From assembly GCF_001601825.1 (NCBI RefSeq), contig NZ_LUJK01000002.1, forward strand, positions 55,725-119,724: a DNA stretch of 64,000 bases. Reading direction: 5' to 3'. Each line of letters begins with the position of its first letter. The stretch's first letter is position 1. Shown in pieces: positions 24,868-32,736 of the stretch. The position numbers and the translations under genes were made by a program. The notes beneath the pieces were generated by a model, which saw only the letters and a list, made by a program, of their open reading frames with translations, did no database searches and was not told the DNA's origin. The DNA is from Limnobacter sp. CACIAM 66H1 (GTDB lineage: Bacteria > Pseudomonadota > Gammaproteobacteria > Burkholderiales > Burkholderiaceae_B).

Positions 24868-25743
24868 TTATAACAAGCCAGCGCTGCGAGCGGCGCTTTC
24901 CAAACCTTTGTAGTTTTCAGGTTTGGTATCGACATACCGTGTAGCACGGTTCAACTTCAGGATTTCAGCATGCTCAGGCACTGCCGGGTCCAGGTCAAAC
25001 AGGGCTTTCTGGATTTTCTTGCGCAAATCGGCTGGCATGTCCTGATGCACTGTCCAGTTGTAGTTGTAGTAGGGTGGTGTGGTGTAAAACACGTCTACCG
25101 CCTTGGTGTCGACCTTGTTTTCGTTGACAAACTTTTTCCACACTGTGATGTCCAGCGCAGCTGCATCCACTTTGCCGCTGACCACTGAGGCGATCGTGGC
25201 ATCGTGTGCACCAGAGTAAGCTACACGCTTGAATGCCTTCTCGGGCTCCAGGCCTGCTTCAAGCAGGAAGCTGCGTGGCATGAGGTGGCCGGAGGTGCTG
25301 CTTTGTGATCCGAATGACACCTGTTTGCCCTTCATGTCTTGCAGGGTTTTGATGCCCGAGTCGGTTTTGGCAATGAATACAGACTGAAACTTGGTGTCTT
25401 CGACGCGTTGGGCAATGGGGATCACCTTGCCGTTGGAGCGCAAGTTGGCTTGCACATGAGTAAAGCCACCGAACCAGACGAGATCCACTTTCTTGTTCAC
25501 CAAGGCTTCAACTGCGGCGGGGTAGTCGCTGACAGGCGTGAATTCAACTTTCATGCCCACGGCTTTGGACAAATAGGCAGCCAGCGGTTCGAACTTGCGA
25601 ATTTGTTCTGTGGCAGCCTCTTCAGGAATGGTGGTGACTTTCAACACCTGTTCTGCGTGAGCAGACACCGAAAAACCGGCAGCCAGCGCAAGGGCGGCCA
25701 CAGAGAACAGACGGCGTGACATGGATAATGCTGAACTTTTCAT
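24868..25743 (-). CDS. PhnD-like binding protein, putative selenate/selenite importer
   Basis: 291 aa from the ATG at 25743, chosen because a basic n-region and Sec signal (SRRLFSVAALALAAGFSVSAHA) follow and GAGG stands before it; the frame extends to 25803. It is a periplasmic binding protein of the phosphate/phosphite/phosphonate group. Features such as FGSQSSTSGHLMPRSFLLEAG, RVAYSGAHDATIASVV, VFYTTPPYYNYNWTVHQ and the end ENYKGLESAARSAGLL match my memory of the clade named putative selenate-binding, often near selD. With senB, selD and egtD close by, selenium oxyanions are the favoured ligand. Phosphonate or phosphite cannot be excluded by reading alone. Confidence 0.85.
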   Translation of the reverse strand: MKSSALSMSRRLFSVAALALAAGFSVSAHAEQVLKVTTIPEEAATEQIRKFEPLAAYLSKAVGMKVEFTPVSDYPAAVEALVNKKVDLVWFGGFTHVQANLRSNGKVIPIAQRVEDTKFQSVFIAKTDSGIKTLQDMKGKQVSFGSQSSTSGHLMPRSFLLEAGLEPEKAFKRVAYSGAHDATIASVVSGKVDAAALDITVWKKFVNENKVDTKAVDVFYTTPPYYNYNWTVHQDMPADLRKKIQKALFDLDPAVPEHAEILKLNRATRYVDTKPENYKGLESAARSAGLL

Positions 25744-25864
25744 GAGTACCTCGTTGTATAGAACGATTGGAAATAACCCGGAAATTGATAATCGCACAAA
25801 CAATTGGGCTTTTAACCGTAAAATGTTGATACGACTGTTTTTTTAACGTTTAGTCCTTTAACCC

Positions 25865-26464
25865 TTAGCTGCCTAACTTGCCTGCAGCCTGAACCTCAGC
25901 GGCCTGCTCTTCCCCTGTTTTGTAATGGGGTACGCGAATCACCAAACGCTTGGCGCGTTGAATGAAGCTGTTGTTGCCTTTCACCTCCTGCTCCCAGTAA
26001 TCGTCGGCCAGCGCAATGTTCTTATCCATTTCCAGTTCGAAGGCTGCCTGAGACACGGCCCCGCCGAAAATGTACAGTTTGTCGTTCACTACGCGGAAAT
26101 CGCCAGCATTGCCTCCCCACGGAATGCCGAACATGATGCCGTTGGCACAATAGCCGCCATACTGCGGAATGTATTTGGTGGGTTCTGCATCAAACAGGGC
26201 CTTGTGTTCAGCGCTTGAAAAGTGAAAGTCGACTTCCTGATAGGTGCTGCTGAATTCAGGTTTGCCCTGCACATAAGCGTTTTGCGTGAAATACGCCACG
26301 ACATCCGCGCCAAACAACATCAGGCGATCCGCGCCTTCCATTTCAGCCGCATTCACGGGTGTCAATTCGCTGGCCGGGTTTTGGGCAGTCACCGCGCTGC
26401 AGCCGCTCAGGCCCAGCACCAGGCCTGCAGCAATCAGAAACTTTTGGGTGCGTGTAATCATCAA
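25865..26464 (-). CDS. YHS-domain lipoprotein
   Basis: 199 aa. Lipoprotein signal with lipobox LSGC (Cys22) after MMITRTQKFLIAAGLVLG. A YHS-like domain follows (ADRLMLFGADVVAYFTQNAYVQGKPEFSSTYQEVDFHFSSAEHKALFDAEPTKYIPQYGGYCANG). In other proteins this domain goes with metal handling or oxidoreductases, but this subfamily has no known role. Its start overlaps the stop of the ATP-grasp gene by 4 bp, so the two are coupled. The selenate-type binding protein gene starts 121 bp further on. Confidence 0.82.
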   Translation of the reverse strand: MMITRTQKFLIAAGLVLGLSGCSAVTAQNPASELTPVNAAEMEGADRLMLFGADVVAYFTQNAYVQGKPEFSSTYQEVDFHFSSAEHKALFDAEPTKYIPQYGGYCANGIMFGIPWGGNAGDFRVVNDKLYIFGGAVSQAAFELEMDKNIALADDYWEQEVKGNNSFIQRAKRLVIRVPHYKTGEEQAAEVQAAGKLGS

Positions 26465-27816
26465 AATACTTCTCCTGTGCGTGGTTGAATCAAGTCGGTG
26501 AACTGACCTGTTTCACAGAAAACAGTTCCGGCAGGGTCTTCGAGATAGGGTGCCGGCCAGCCCAGCAAGGTACTGGCCTGTTCGCAGCGGTCACGAAGAT
26601 CGCGCGCGTTGTCACCGCCCAGGTGGACGATACCGTAGCGATAACTGCGCAGCCATTTGAAGTCCCTGTGCAGTTCTTTGGCATCTTTGGGATATTCGAA
26701 CAGTAAAGCATCCGGGAAGGCTTTTCGGAAGGCGGCTTTTCGCGCAAAGCTGGGAAACGGCACCGTGGCTTTCGGGTCGAATGACCGGTAGACAAAGCTT
26801 GCAGTGGCCCCAGCGGTGGGCACCTTGCGTGGCAGGGTGGCTGGGTCCATGCCATGCGCCAGGGCAAACGCGATCTCATGCAAATCGATGCCGTCCACAC
26901 GCAAATACAAGTCAGAAAACTGAGAAGCCATACGTGGGTTGAATTCAATTACCGTGATTTTGTCGGTGGCCTGATCATGAAAAAATTCCATGTTGAACAG
27001 GCCGTGATCAAAACCAACTGCATTCAGAAAACGTCGGGCAACATCGGCTGCACGAGCCTGCACATCGGTGCCTAACTTGCTGGGGTATTCAAAGCGCATG
27101 AAAGCGTCGGTGTTCGGGTACATGATTTCATCAACCACACCCAAGGGTCGAACCTCACCCTGCCACACGTAACCATCCAGGTTGTATTGCCGCCCGCGCA
27201 TCGGCGCCTCCAACATCATGCTGTGCGCAGTGCCTGCTTCGGGAAGGCGTTTTTTTGCAACCCGTTCGAAAGGTTCCACCAGGTGCTTGATCACCCAGAG
27301 TTCCCAGGGGCCAAAGCGTGTGTGGTCGTGAAGTTCCTGGGCACTTTTAACTTGTCGTGACAGCACCGAGAATGCGGCCTTCACGGGTTTCACAAATTGC
27401 GGGTATTCAATGCCTTGCGGCACTGGGCCGCCATAGGCCGCGTTCAAGCGCGCAAAAGGCAGGTTCGCTTCCGGTGCAACTTGTTGTAAGACCTCACGGG
27501 CATGTAATTTGTGTTGACAGGCCAGAATCGCATTCACAGGTGTGCCGGGCCAGCCCATTTTCTCGGCCAGAAGGGCAGCGCACAGCGCACCGAACTGCTC
27601 ATGGCTGGATGCCACGGCTTTGGCGCCGTGCAATTTCGCTAGTAACGCGGCTTTGGCCACAAAGCGTTCCGTGTCAAACCAGGCGAGGCGCGCATTGCTC
27701 GGGAACGTGAACAAGTCGAAACCCGAAACCACACTGGGCCATTGCTTGCGAAGCCGGTCGGCCCCCAAGGCATCCCAGTCGTAGTTGAACAGCAGCAGCG
27801 TTTTAGGATGAGGCAT
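26461..27816 (-). CDS. ATP-grasp domain protein of unknown substrate
   Basis: 451 aa, carboxylate-amine/thiol ligase fold. An N-terminal alpha/beta pre-ATP-grasp domain (to about residue 110) is followed by the ATP-grasp part with QFVKPVKAAFSVLSRQV, LEAPMRGRQYNLDGYVWQGEV and the metal-binding ITVIEFNPRMASQFSDLY, where Glu and Asn of EFNPR ligate Mg2+. Such enzymes join a carboxylate to an amine or other nucleophile through an acyl phosphate. The partner is a coupled YHS lipoprotein. The substrate is not inferable; proximity to the selenium genes is suggestive only. Confidence 0.8.
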   Translation of the reverse strand: MPHPKTLLLFNYDWDALGADRLRKQWPSVVSGFDLFTFPSNARLAWFDTERFVAKAALLAKLHGAKAVASSHEQFGALCAALLAEKMGWPGTPVNAILACQHKLHAREVLQQVAPEANLPFARLNAAYGGPVPQGIEYPQFVKPVKAAFSVLSRQVKSAQELHDHTRFGPWELWVIKHLVEPFERVAKKRLPEAGTAHSMMLEAPMRGRQYNLDGYVWQGEVRPLGVVDEIMYPNTDAFMRFEYPSKLGTDVQARAADVARRFLNAVGFDHGLFNMEFFHDQATDKITVIEFNPRMASQFSDLYLRVDGIDLHEIAFALAHGMDPATLPRKVPTAGATASFVYRSFDPKATVPFPSFARKAAFRKAFPDALLFEYPKDAKELHRDFKWLRSYRYGIVHLGGDNARDLRDRCEQASTLLGWPAPYLEDPAGTVFCETGQFTDLIQPRTGEVF

Positions 27817-27833
27817 GAAAAGGCGAATCAGGA

Positions 27834-28640
27834 TTAGCGTGGAATGTCGTTGAGCGACCAGTCGTACTCTGTATACGCAAGCGGCAGTGATTTGGATGCG
27901 ATTTTATCGACTATTTCTGGTGTGGACCCCATGTCTTTGGCCCATTTTGCAAATACATCCTTCACTTCTTTGAAACCCTGGTGACCCTTTTCAAAGTCTT
28001 CAGCGAACCATTTGAAAATTGGGCTGACCTGCAATTCGCCGTTCTTGACACGGTTGCGGCTCGGGTCACTTAAAAACCTGCGCATGCCATCGTCCAACTG
28101 GGCATTCAGTTTTGTGGCGGTGAAGGCTTCGTTGCGCAAGGCCGGGCAGCCAATGCTGGCACAGTTCACTGCGGCATGAACCCGTGGCTCTTTGTACTTG
28201 GGGCGAAGTTGTTCGTGTTCAATCCAGTCGAGGTGATGCTTCTCACCCAACAGGGTAAAAAATTCCTGTTTCCAGGGGCTGCTGAACACGCCACCAATTT
28301 CCTTGATGGATTTGATTTTTGGATACTTGGTCAAAATCAATTCAATGGTAAATCCATTGTAAGCGTTGATTAAAAATGCCATTTGCTGATTTCTGGAGAA
28401 CCCGTTGAACTCGGCCTGGCTAACCGAGGACCAATCATTCAACACTGTTTTCAATGCCTGCCGGTCTTTTTGAAAGCCAGCGTAATCCACAGCGGTTTGT
28501 TTGTTGTCGGGTAACCACTTCACATGCTTGGCCAGCAAGCTGTTCCATGTCGTGTAGTTGTGATCAAACTCGGAAGCGAAGCTGGTGCCGCTGACCAACA
28601 AGGCCAAAGTCAGCATCAGTGTTTTGACAAATTTAAGCAT
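27834..28640 (-). CDS. DUF547-domain exported protein
   Basis: 268 aa from ATG 28640, which gives a Sec signal (MLKFVKTLMLTLALLVSGTSFA); the frame runs on to 28892 but the extra part is not signal-like and overlaps the divergent gene. DUF547 body: VDYAGFQKDRQALKTVLNDW, MAFLINAYNGFTIELILTKYP, VHAAVNCASIGCPALRNEAF with Cys, and FAEDFE. Domains of this type occur in many Proteobacteria and in plants; the function is not settled. It ends 17 bp before the ATP-grasp gene and may lead that operon. Confidence 0.85.
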   Translation of the reverse strand: MLKFVKTLMLTLALLVSGTSFASEFDHNYTTWNSLLAKHVKWLPDNKQTAVDYAGFQKDRQALKTVLNDWSSVSQAEFNGFSRNQQMAFLINAYNGFTIELILTKYPKIKSIKEIGGVFSSPWKQEFFTLLGEKHHLDWIEHEQLRPKYKEPRVHAAVNCASIGCPALRNEAFTATKLNAQLDDGMRRFLSDPSRNRVKNGELQVSPIFKWFAEDFEKGHQGFKEVKDVFAKWAKDMGSTPEIVDKIASKSLPLAYTEYDWSLNDIPR

Positions 28641-28761
28641 GACGGATGAAGCAATAGGTAATTTGGAGTTGCATGTATTGAGCGTATTCGCTCGGTAAGG
28701 CAATTTGGTTACACTACCGCAGATTAATCGCCTCAGTTTCGCCAAATCATCTGGAGTTGCC

Positions 28762-29109
28762 ATGCCTGCTGTTCCGGTCACCATAGCCATGCTGTTGATC
28801 AGCAATATTTTCATGACCTTTGCATGGTACGCCCATTTGAAAGACATGAGCCAGAAGCCCTGGATTATTGCGGCTTTGGTCAGTTGGGGCATTGCCCTGT
28901 TTGAATACCTGTTTCAGGTGCCTGCAAACCGGATCGGATACACCGTATTATCGGTGGGGCAGTTAAAGGTGATGCAGGAAATCATCACGCTGACCGTGTT
29001 TGTACCGTTTGCGGTTTTCTATATGAAAGAGCCGTTGAAACTAGATTATTTGTGGGCTGGATTGTGCCTGGTGGGTGCGGCTTACTTTATTTTCAGAGAC
29101 AAGCTTTAG
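28762..29109 (+). CDS. DUF486/DMT-like small membrane protein
   Basis: 115 aa with four TM helices, from the ATG at 28762 (CTGGAG ribosome site) rather than the upstream frame start at 28705. Motifs: MLLISNIFMTFAWYAHLK, SWGIALFEYLFQVPANRIGY, LKVMQEIITLTVFVPFAVFYMKEPLKLDYLWAGLCLVGAAYFIF. This is a half-size relative of drug/metabolite transporters, likely a dimer. The substrate is unknown. It is divergent from the DUF547 gene. Confidence 0.87.
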   Translation: MPAVPVTIAMLLISNIFMTFAWYAHLKDMSQKPWIIAALVSWGIALFEYLFQVPANRIGYTVLSVGQLKVMQEIITLTVFVPFAVFYMKEPLKLDYLWAGLCLVGAAYFIFRDKL

Positions 29110-29126
29110 CAGTGACCGCGCTTTGC

Positions 29127-29510
29127 CTAAACGACTTTTTGATCAAGTTGCGCCATGAAGTGTTCAATGGCCCGTGTAAACCGTTGACCCTGACCACCTT
29201 TCTCTGCAGCCAAGATTCGACCTGCGGCCAGAAGCTCGAGTTGCCGTGGTAATTCCTCTTCCGTGGACTGAACGATGACAGGAGTGTGTTCACAATACTC
29301 GAGCAAAAAGCGGGCTGTGTTTTCTGCTTTGGAATCAATCACGTTCAGGTCGGAGATGAGAAGCTGACAGCCTCCGCTTGAGGCTTTTAGCTGTGCCAAA
29401 CTCCTGAAATATTTCACCTCAACCCGGTCTGCAAGCAGGCGTGTCAAATGCGTTTCGAGAACAAAACGATGCATTTCGAAGTCTTCGAGGCAGAAAATTA
29501 CGGGTTTCAT
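29127..29510 (-). CDS. Stand-alone receiver-like protein
   Basis: 127 aa from ATG 29510 (frame open to 29543). Although divergent from most receivers, it keeps the set: acidic E9-D10 (IFCLEDFEMHR), phospho-acceptor D54 (LLISDLNV), a Ser/Thr switch (VIVQST) and Lys in ILAAEKGG. It has no output domain, so it would act as a phosphate relay or protein-binding switch. No kinase is adjacent. It stands alone between the convergent DUF486 gene and the divergent exchanger gene. Confidence 0.65.
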   Translation of the reverse strand: MKPVIFCLEDFEMHRFVLETHLTRLLADRVEVKYFRSLAQLKASSGGCQLLISDLNVIDSKAENTARFLLEYCEHTPVIVQSTEEELPRQLELLAAGRILAAEKGGQGQRFTRAIEHFMAQLDQKVV

Positions 29511-29623
29511 GCGTTTATAGAATTTAGGCGGTAACATTTGCATCGTAAGAGAAATACATCCGGGGTGAGAAATCGAGCGAATTCTTATCCCTCACAATGG
29601 GGTTGTTGCACAGGGGAAGTTCA

Positions 29624-30721
29624 ATGTTGATCGACGTGTTGTTGTTCATAGCCGGCCTGGCTTTGCTGATTTTGGGGGCCAATGTACTGGTGCGTGGTGC
29701 ATCCAATCTCGCTTTTTCGTTTGGTATTTCCCCACTGGTGGTGGGCTTGACAGTGGTGGCGTTTGGCACCAGTGCGCCCGAAGTCGCAGTGTCGGTTGGC
29801 GCGGCGCTGGCGGGTACCACCGACATTGCGATTGGCAACGTGGTGGGCAGCAATATTTTCAATGTGCTGTTTATTTTGGGTCTAAGCGCCATGATCACAC
29901 CTTTGGTGGTGAACCTTCAATTGATTCGCCAGGAAGTGCCAATCATGATTGGTGCTTCAGTGTTGCTACTCCTGTTAAGTCTGGATGGGCAACTGTCGTG
30001 GAGCGATGGCGGCATTCTTGCAGTGCTCATGGTGGCTTACACCGCTTTTCTTGTTATTCAATCCCGCTCGCAAGTCAAAGCCACGCAAACCGAATTTGAT
30101 GAAGAATTGCACCCGGCTGAGCAAGGCAGTTTGGATTCCAAATTGCCAGTGCAGTTGGCCTTGATTGTATTGGGATTGGGTTTGCTGGTCTTGGGTTCGG
30201 AATGGTTGGTCGGCTCGGCCGTGGTGTTCGCCAAGGCCATGGGTGTGAGCGATGTGGTCATTGCGCTGACAATCGTGTCTGCTGGCACTTCGATGCCCGA
30301 AGTGGCCACATCAATTGCGGCAGCGCTCAAGGGCGAGCGCGATATCGCAGTGGGCAATGTGGTGGGCAGTTCCACTTTCAATATTTTTGCCTGCCTGGGT
30401 ATTTCAAGTCTGGTCGCAGCTCCGGCAGGTTTACAGGTCGCGTCTTCTCTGCTTGCATTTGACATGTGGGTGATGTTGGCGGTGGCGTTTGCTTGCCTAC
30501 CAATCTTTTTGACCGGACGCGAAATTGCACGTTGGGAGGGCGGTGTGTTTTTGGCCTATTACACCGCTTACGTGGTGTATTTGATTCTCGATGCCCAGGG
30601 GCATGACGCCTTGGATTTGTATTCGAACACCATGCTGAGTTTTGTCGTGCCAATCACAGTGATCACCTTGGTGGTCAGCTTGTTGCGCAGAAAAAGTGGG
30701 GAGGAAAATTCAAACGCTTGA
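29624..30721 (+). CDS. Ca2+/Na+ (CaCA-family) antiporter
   Basis: 365 aa inner-membrane exchanger (YrbG-like) with two inverted repeats of about five TM helices. Each repeat carries the ion-binding alpha motif: VVAFGTSAPEVAVSV with GNVVGSNIFNVLFILG, and IVSAGTSMPEVATSI with GNVVGSSTFNIFACLG. The acidic loop between them is at about residues 155-175. The start at 29624 follows AGGGGAAG; nine upstream codons are not needed. It probably exports Ca2+ against Na+ or H+. Confidence 0.92.
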   Translation: MLIDVLLFIAGLALLILGANVLVRGASNLAFSFGISPLVVGLTVVAFGTSAPEVAVSVGAALAGTTDIAIGNVVGSNIFNVLFILGLSAMITPLVVNLQLIRQEVPIMIGASVLLLLLSLDGQLSWSDGGILAVLMVAYTAFLVIQSRSQVKATQTEFDEELHPAEQGSLDSKLPVQLALIVLGLGLLVLGSEWLVGSAVVFAKAMGVSDVVIALTIVSAGTSMPEVATSIAAALKGERDIAVGNVVGSSTFNIFACLGISSLVAAPAGLQVASSLLAFDMWVMLAVAFACLPIFLTGREIARWEGGVFLAYYTAYVVYLILDAQGHDALDLYSNTMLSFVVPITVITLVVSLLRRKSGEENSNA

Positions 30722-30836
30722 ACTCGACGTGTTTAGCAGCATTGATCACTGGATTCAGGGACTTACGCCCCCTTTCTTAAAGGCGTACATTGGTATCGTG
30801 TATTGACCTGCAGTACAGCTTGATCAGGAGAAGGCT

Positions 30837-31823
30837 TTGAAAATAGCCCCCACCGTTGTTGCCGTTGGTTTGTGCGTGTTTACTTTGGGCGGTGTTGCTC
30901 AAGCTGCAAACACTGAGAGTGATTTGCCCGTCTGGCTTCAAGAGCGTTTTGAGCCTGTGCATTACGATTTAACCCGAATGGTGGACAACACTGCTCGAAA
31001 TATTGATCAGTTTTTTGGCACCGAAGACAGCCTGTTTGTTGAAAACCAATCTTTTCTTCGGGTTGCACTGGACACCCGGCTTCAACCCGGTGATTCCAAG
31101 CTTGATCCCAGCGTTCGCTTTCGGGTCGACATGCCCACCACCAAAAAGCGGTTGCGCCTCATTATTGAAAGCGACATTGAAGAGCCCTTGGGTCGTCTTT
31201 CCGAGCAAGGTATTCGCGAGGTGCGCGGGGGCGAACGTTTTGATACCAACAATTCGGCAGTTGGCCTGGAGCAGCGCTCATCCAAGGACCCCAAGCAGGC
31301 TTGGGTACAAGGCTTGGGGCTGGGGGTGAAGTTTGGTGCACCACTTGATCCTTACCTGCGTTACTCTGCCCTGAGGCAATGGAATTTCAGCGAGAGCAAA
31401 TGGCAAATCAATTCATCGAGCCGGGTGACCCAATTCAACCAACGCGGCTTGCAAGTGCGCACGAATTTCGATTTGAATAAACCGCTTGATGAGGAAAAAA
31501 CACTGCGTTTTCAAACCTATGCCGAATATGAGGAAATGAGGGATTCCACGGTGTTTTCTCAAACCGCTGAAATTAACCGCGTGCTGAATTCGCGCACAGC
31601 GTTGCGATACGCGTTGATTGTTGTGGGCGAGGACCGCGGAGAGAACACCATCAAGGACTATATTTTGCAAGCCTACTATCGGCGTGACATTCACAAGAAT
31701 ATTCTGTTTATGGACATCATTCCCGAAATCCATTTTCCGACCGAAGGCAATCGTGATCCCTATGTGGCATTGACCTTTCGCCTGGAAGCATTTTTCAGAG
31801 GCAACTTCAGCCGTTCCAAATGA
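30837..31823 (+). CDS. Exported protein of unknown function, beta-rich
   Basis: 328 aa, TTG start behind AGGAG. Sec signal MKIAPTVVAVGLCVFTLGGVAQA. The mature part has alternating hydrophobic stretches and aromatic strand ends (VRFRVDMPTTKKRLRLIIESDIEE, WQINSSSRVTQFNQRGLQVRTNFDL, PYVALTFRLEAFFRGNF), suggesting an outer-membrane or periplasmic beta structure. I do not recognise the family. Its stop overlaps the start of the alpha/beta hydrolase by 4 bp, and the glucan synthase follows, so it may serve cell-envelope glucan work. Confidence 0.75.
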   Translation: MKIAPTVVAVGLCVFTLGGVAQAANTESDLPVWLQERFEPVHYDLTRMVDNTARNIDQFFGTEDSLFVENQSFLRVALDTRLQPGDSKLDPSVRFRVDMPTTKKRLRLIIESDIEEPLGRLSEQGIREVRGGERFDTNNSAVGLEQRSSKDPKQAWVQGLGLGVKFGAPLDPYLRYSALRQWNFSESKWQINSSSRVTQFNQRGLQVRTNFDLNKPLDEEKTLRFQTYAEYEEMRDSTVFSQTAEINRVLNSRTALRYALIVVGEDRGENTIKDYILQAYYRRDIHKNILFMDIIPEIHFPTEGNRDPYVALTFRLEAFFRGNFSRSK

Positions 31824-32713
31824 CACACAACACGCTTTACCTTCAACACGACAATTTAAGGCTTAGTGCCATGGCAGAGGGGCCTGACCAAGGGCCTGTC
31901 GTCATGCTGGTACATGGTTTTCCCGACACGCCACACAGCTGGAACGGCGTGACCAAGGGGCTGGTGCAAGCGGGCTACCTTGTGGTTCGGCCGTGGCTTC
32001 GGGGGTACACCATTGGCTCGGTCAGTCCGGACGCGAATTATGATCCTTTCAACGCCGGGCTTGATTTGCTGGCGTGGCGAAATCTGTTTGAAGGGCGAGA
32101 GGTTCATTTGGTGGGGCATGATTGGGGGGCTGTGGCCGGTATGGCTGCTGCGGTTACCGACCCGCAGGCATGGACAACCCTCAGCTTGCTGGCCATTCCA
32201 CCATTTCAAAAAGTGGAAAGAGCCTGGCGATTGTTGCCCAAGCAGCTTGTACTCTCAGCCTACATGCTTGAGATGCAATCAGCCAAGGCCCCAGCCAGGT
32301 TGGTGGCCAACCAGTTTGGTCGAATTCGGGCCTTCTGGAACAGTTGGTCTCCGGGGTGGAAGTATTCGGAGTCCGAAATTCAGCCGGTACTGGATGCGTT
32401 TTCAAATCCGGGTGTGGCTTGGGCAGCAACACGCTACTATCGCTCGCTGTTCACCTTGCACCGAGCTGCGACCCGCTCTATTTATGCCCTGTCCAGAAAA
32501 CCGTTGAAGGTGCCCACGCTGGTACTGGCAGGTGAAAATGATGGCTGCATGCAGGCGGCCCTGCTGAAGCCTATGGTTGAAGTGGGATGTTTCCCCAAGG
32601 GTGTAAGGACCAGCATTCTCCCCGCCTGTGGTCATTTTCTTCAAGCCGAGCAACCGGGCGCCGTGCTGCAAGAACTTCTTGCGCATCTGTGTGGTCAAGA
32701 TAGAATTCACTGA
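31820..32713 (+). CDS. Alpha/beta hydrolase (epoxide hydrolase/dehalogenase-like)
   Basis: 297 aa. Oxyanion motif HGFPDTPHSW, nucleophile elbow VGHDWGAVAG with Asp as nucleophile (typical of epoxide hydrolases and haloalkane dehalogenases), acid side near LVLAGENDGC, and His in ACGHFLQAEQPG. No signal peptide. It is coupled to the upstream exported protein (4-bp overlap) and lies 23 bp before the glucan synthase. The substrate is unknown. Confidence 0.88.
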   Translation: MTHNTLYLQHDNLRLSAMAEGPDQGPVVMLVHGFPDTPHSWNGVTKGLVQAGYLVVRPWLRGYTIGSVSPDANYDPFNAGLDLLAWRNLFEGREVHLVGHDWGAVAGMAAAVTDPQAWTTLSLLAIPPFQKVERAWRLLPKQLVLSAYMLEMQSAKAPARLVANQFGRIRAFWNSWSPGWKYSESEIQPVLDAFSNPGVAWAATRYYRSLFTLHRAATRSIYALSRKPLKVPTLVLAGENDGCMQAALLKPMVEVGCFPKGVRTSILPACGHFLQAEQPGAVLQELLAHLCGQDRIH

Positions 32714-32736
32714 ATCGATTTTAAAGCAGTACGTCC

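Noticed and set aside
22300..25743. Plain phosphonate importer (phnCDEE)
   Set aside because: No phosphonate-degrading genes nearby; egtD in the operon and senB/selD adjacent favour selenium. Kept as an alternative, not the main call.
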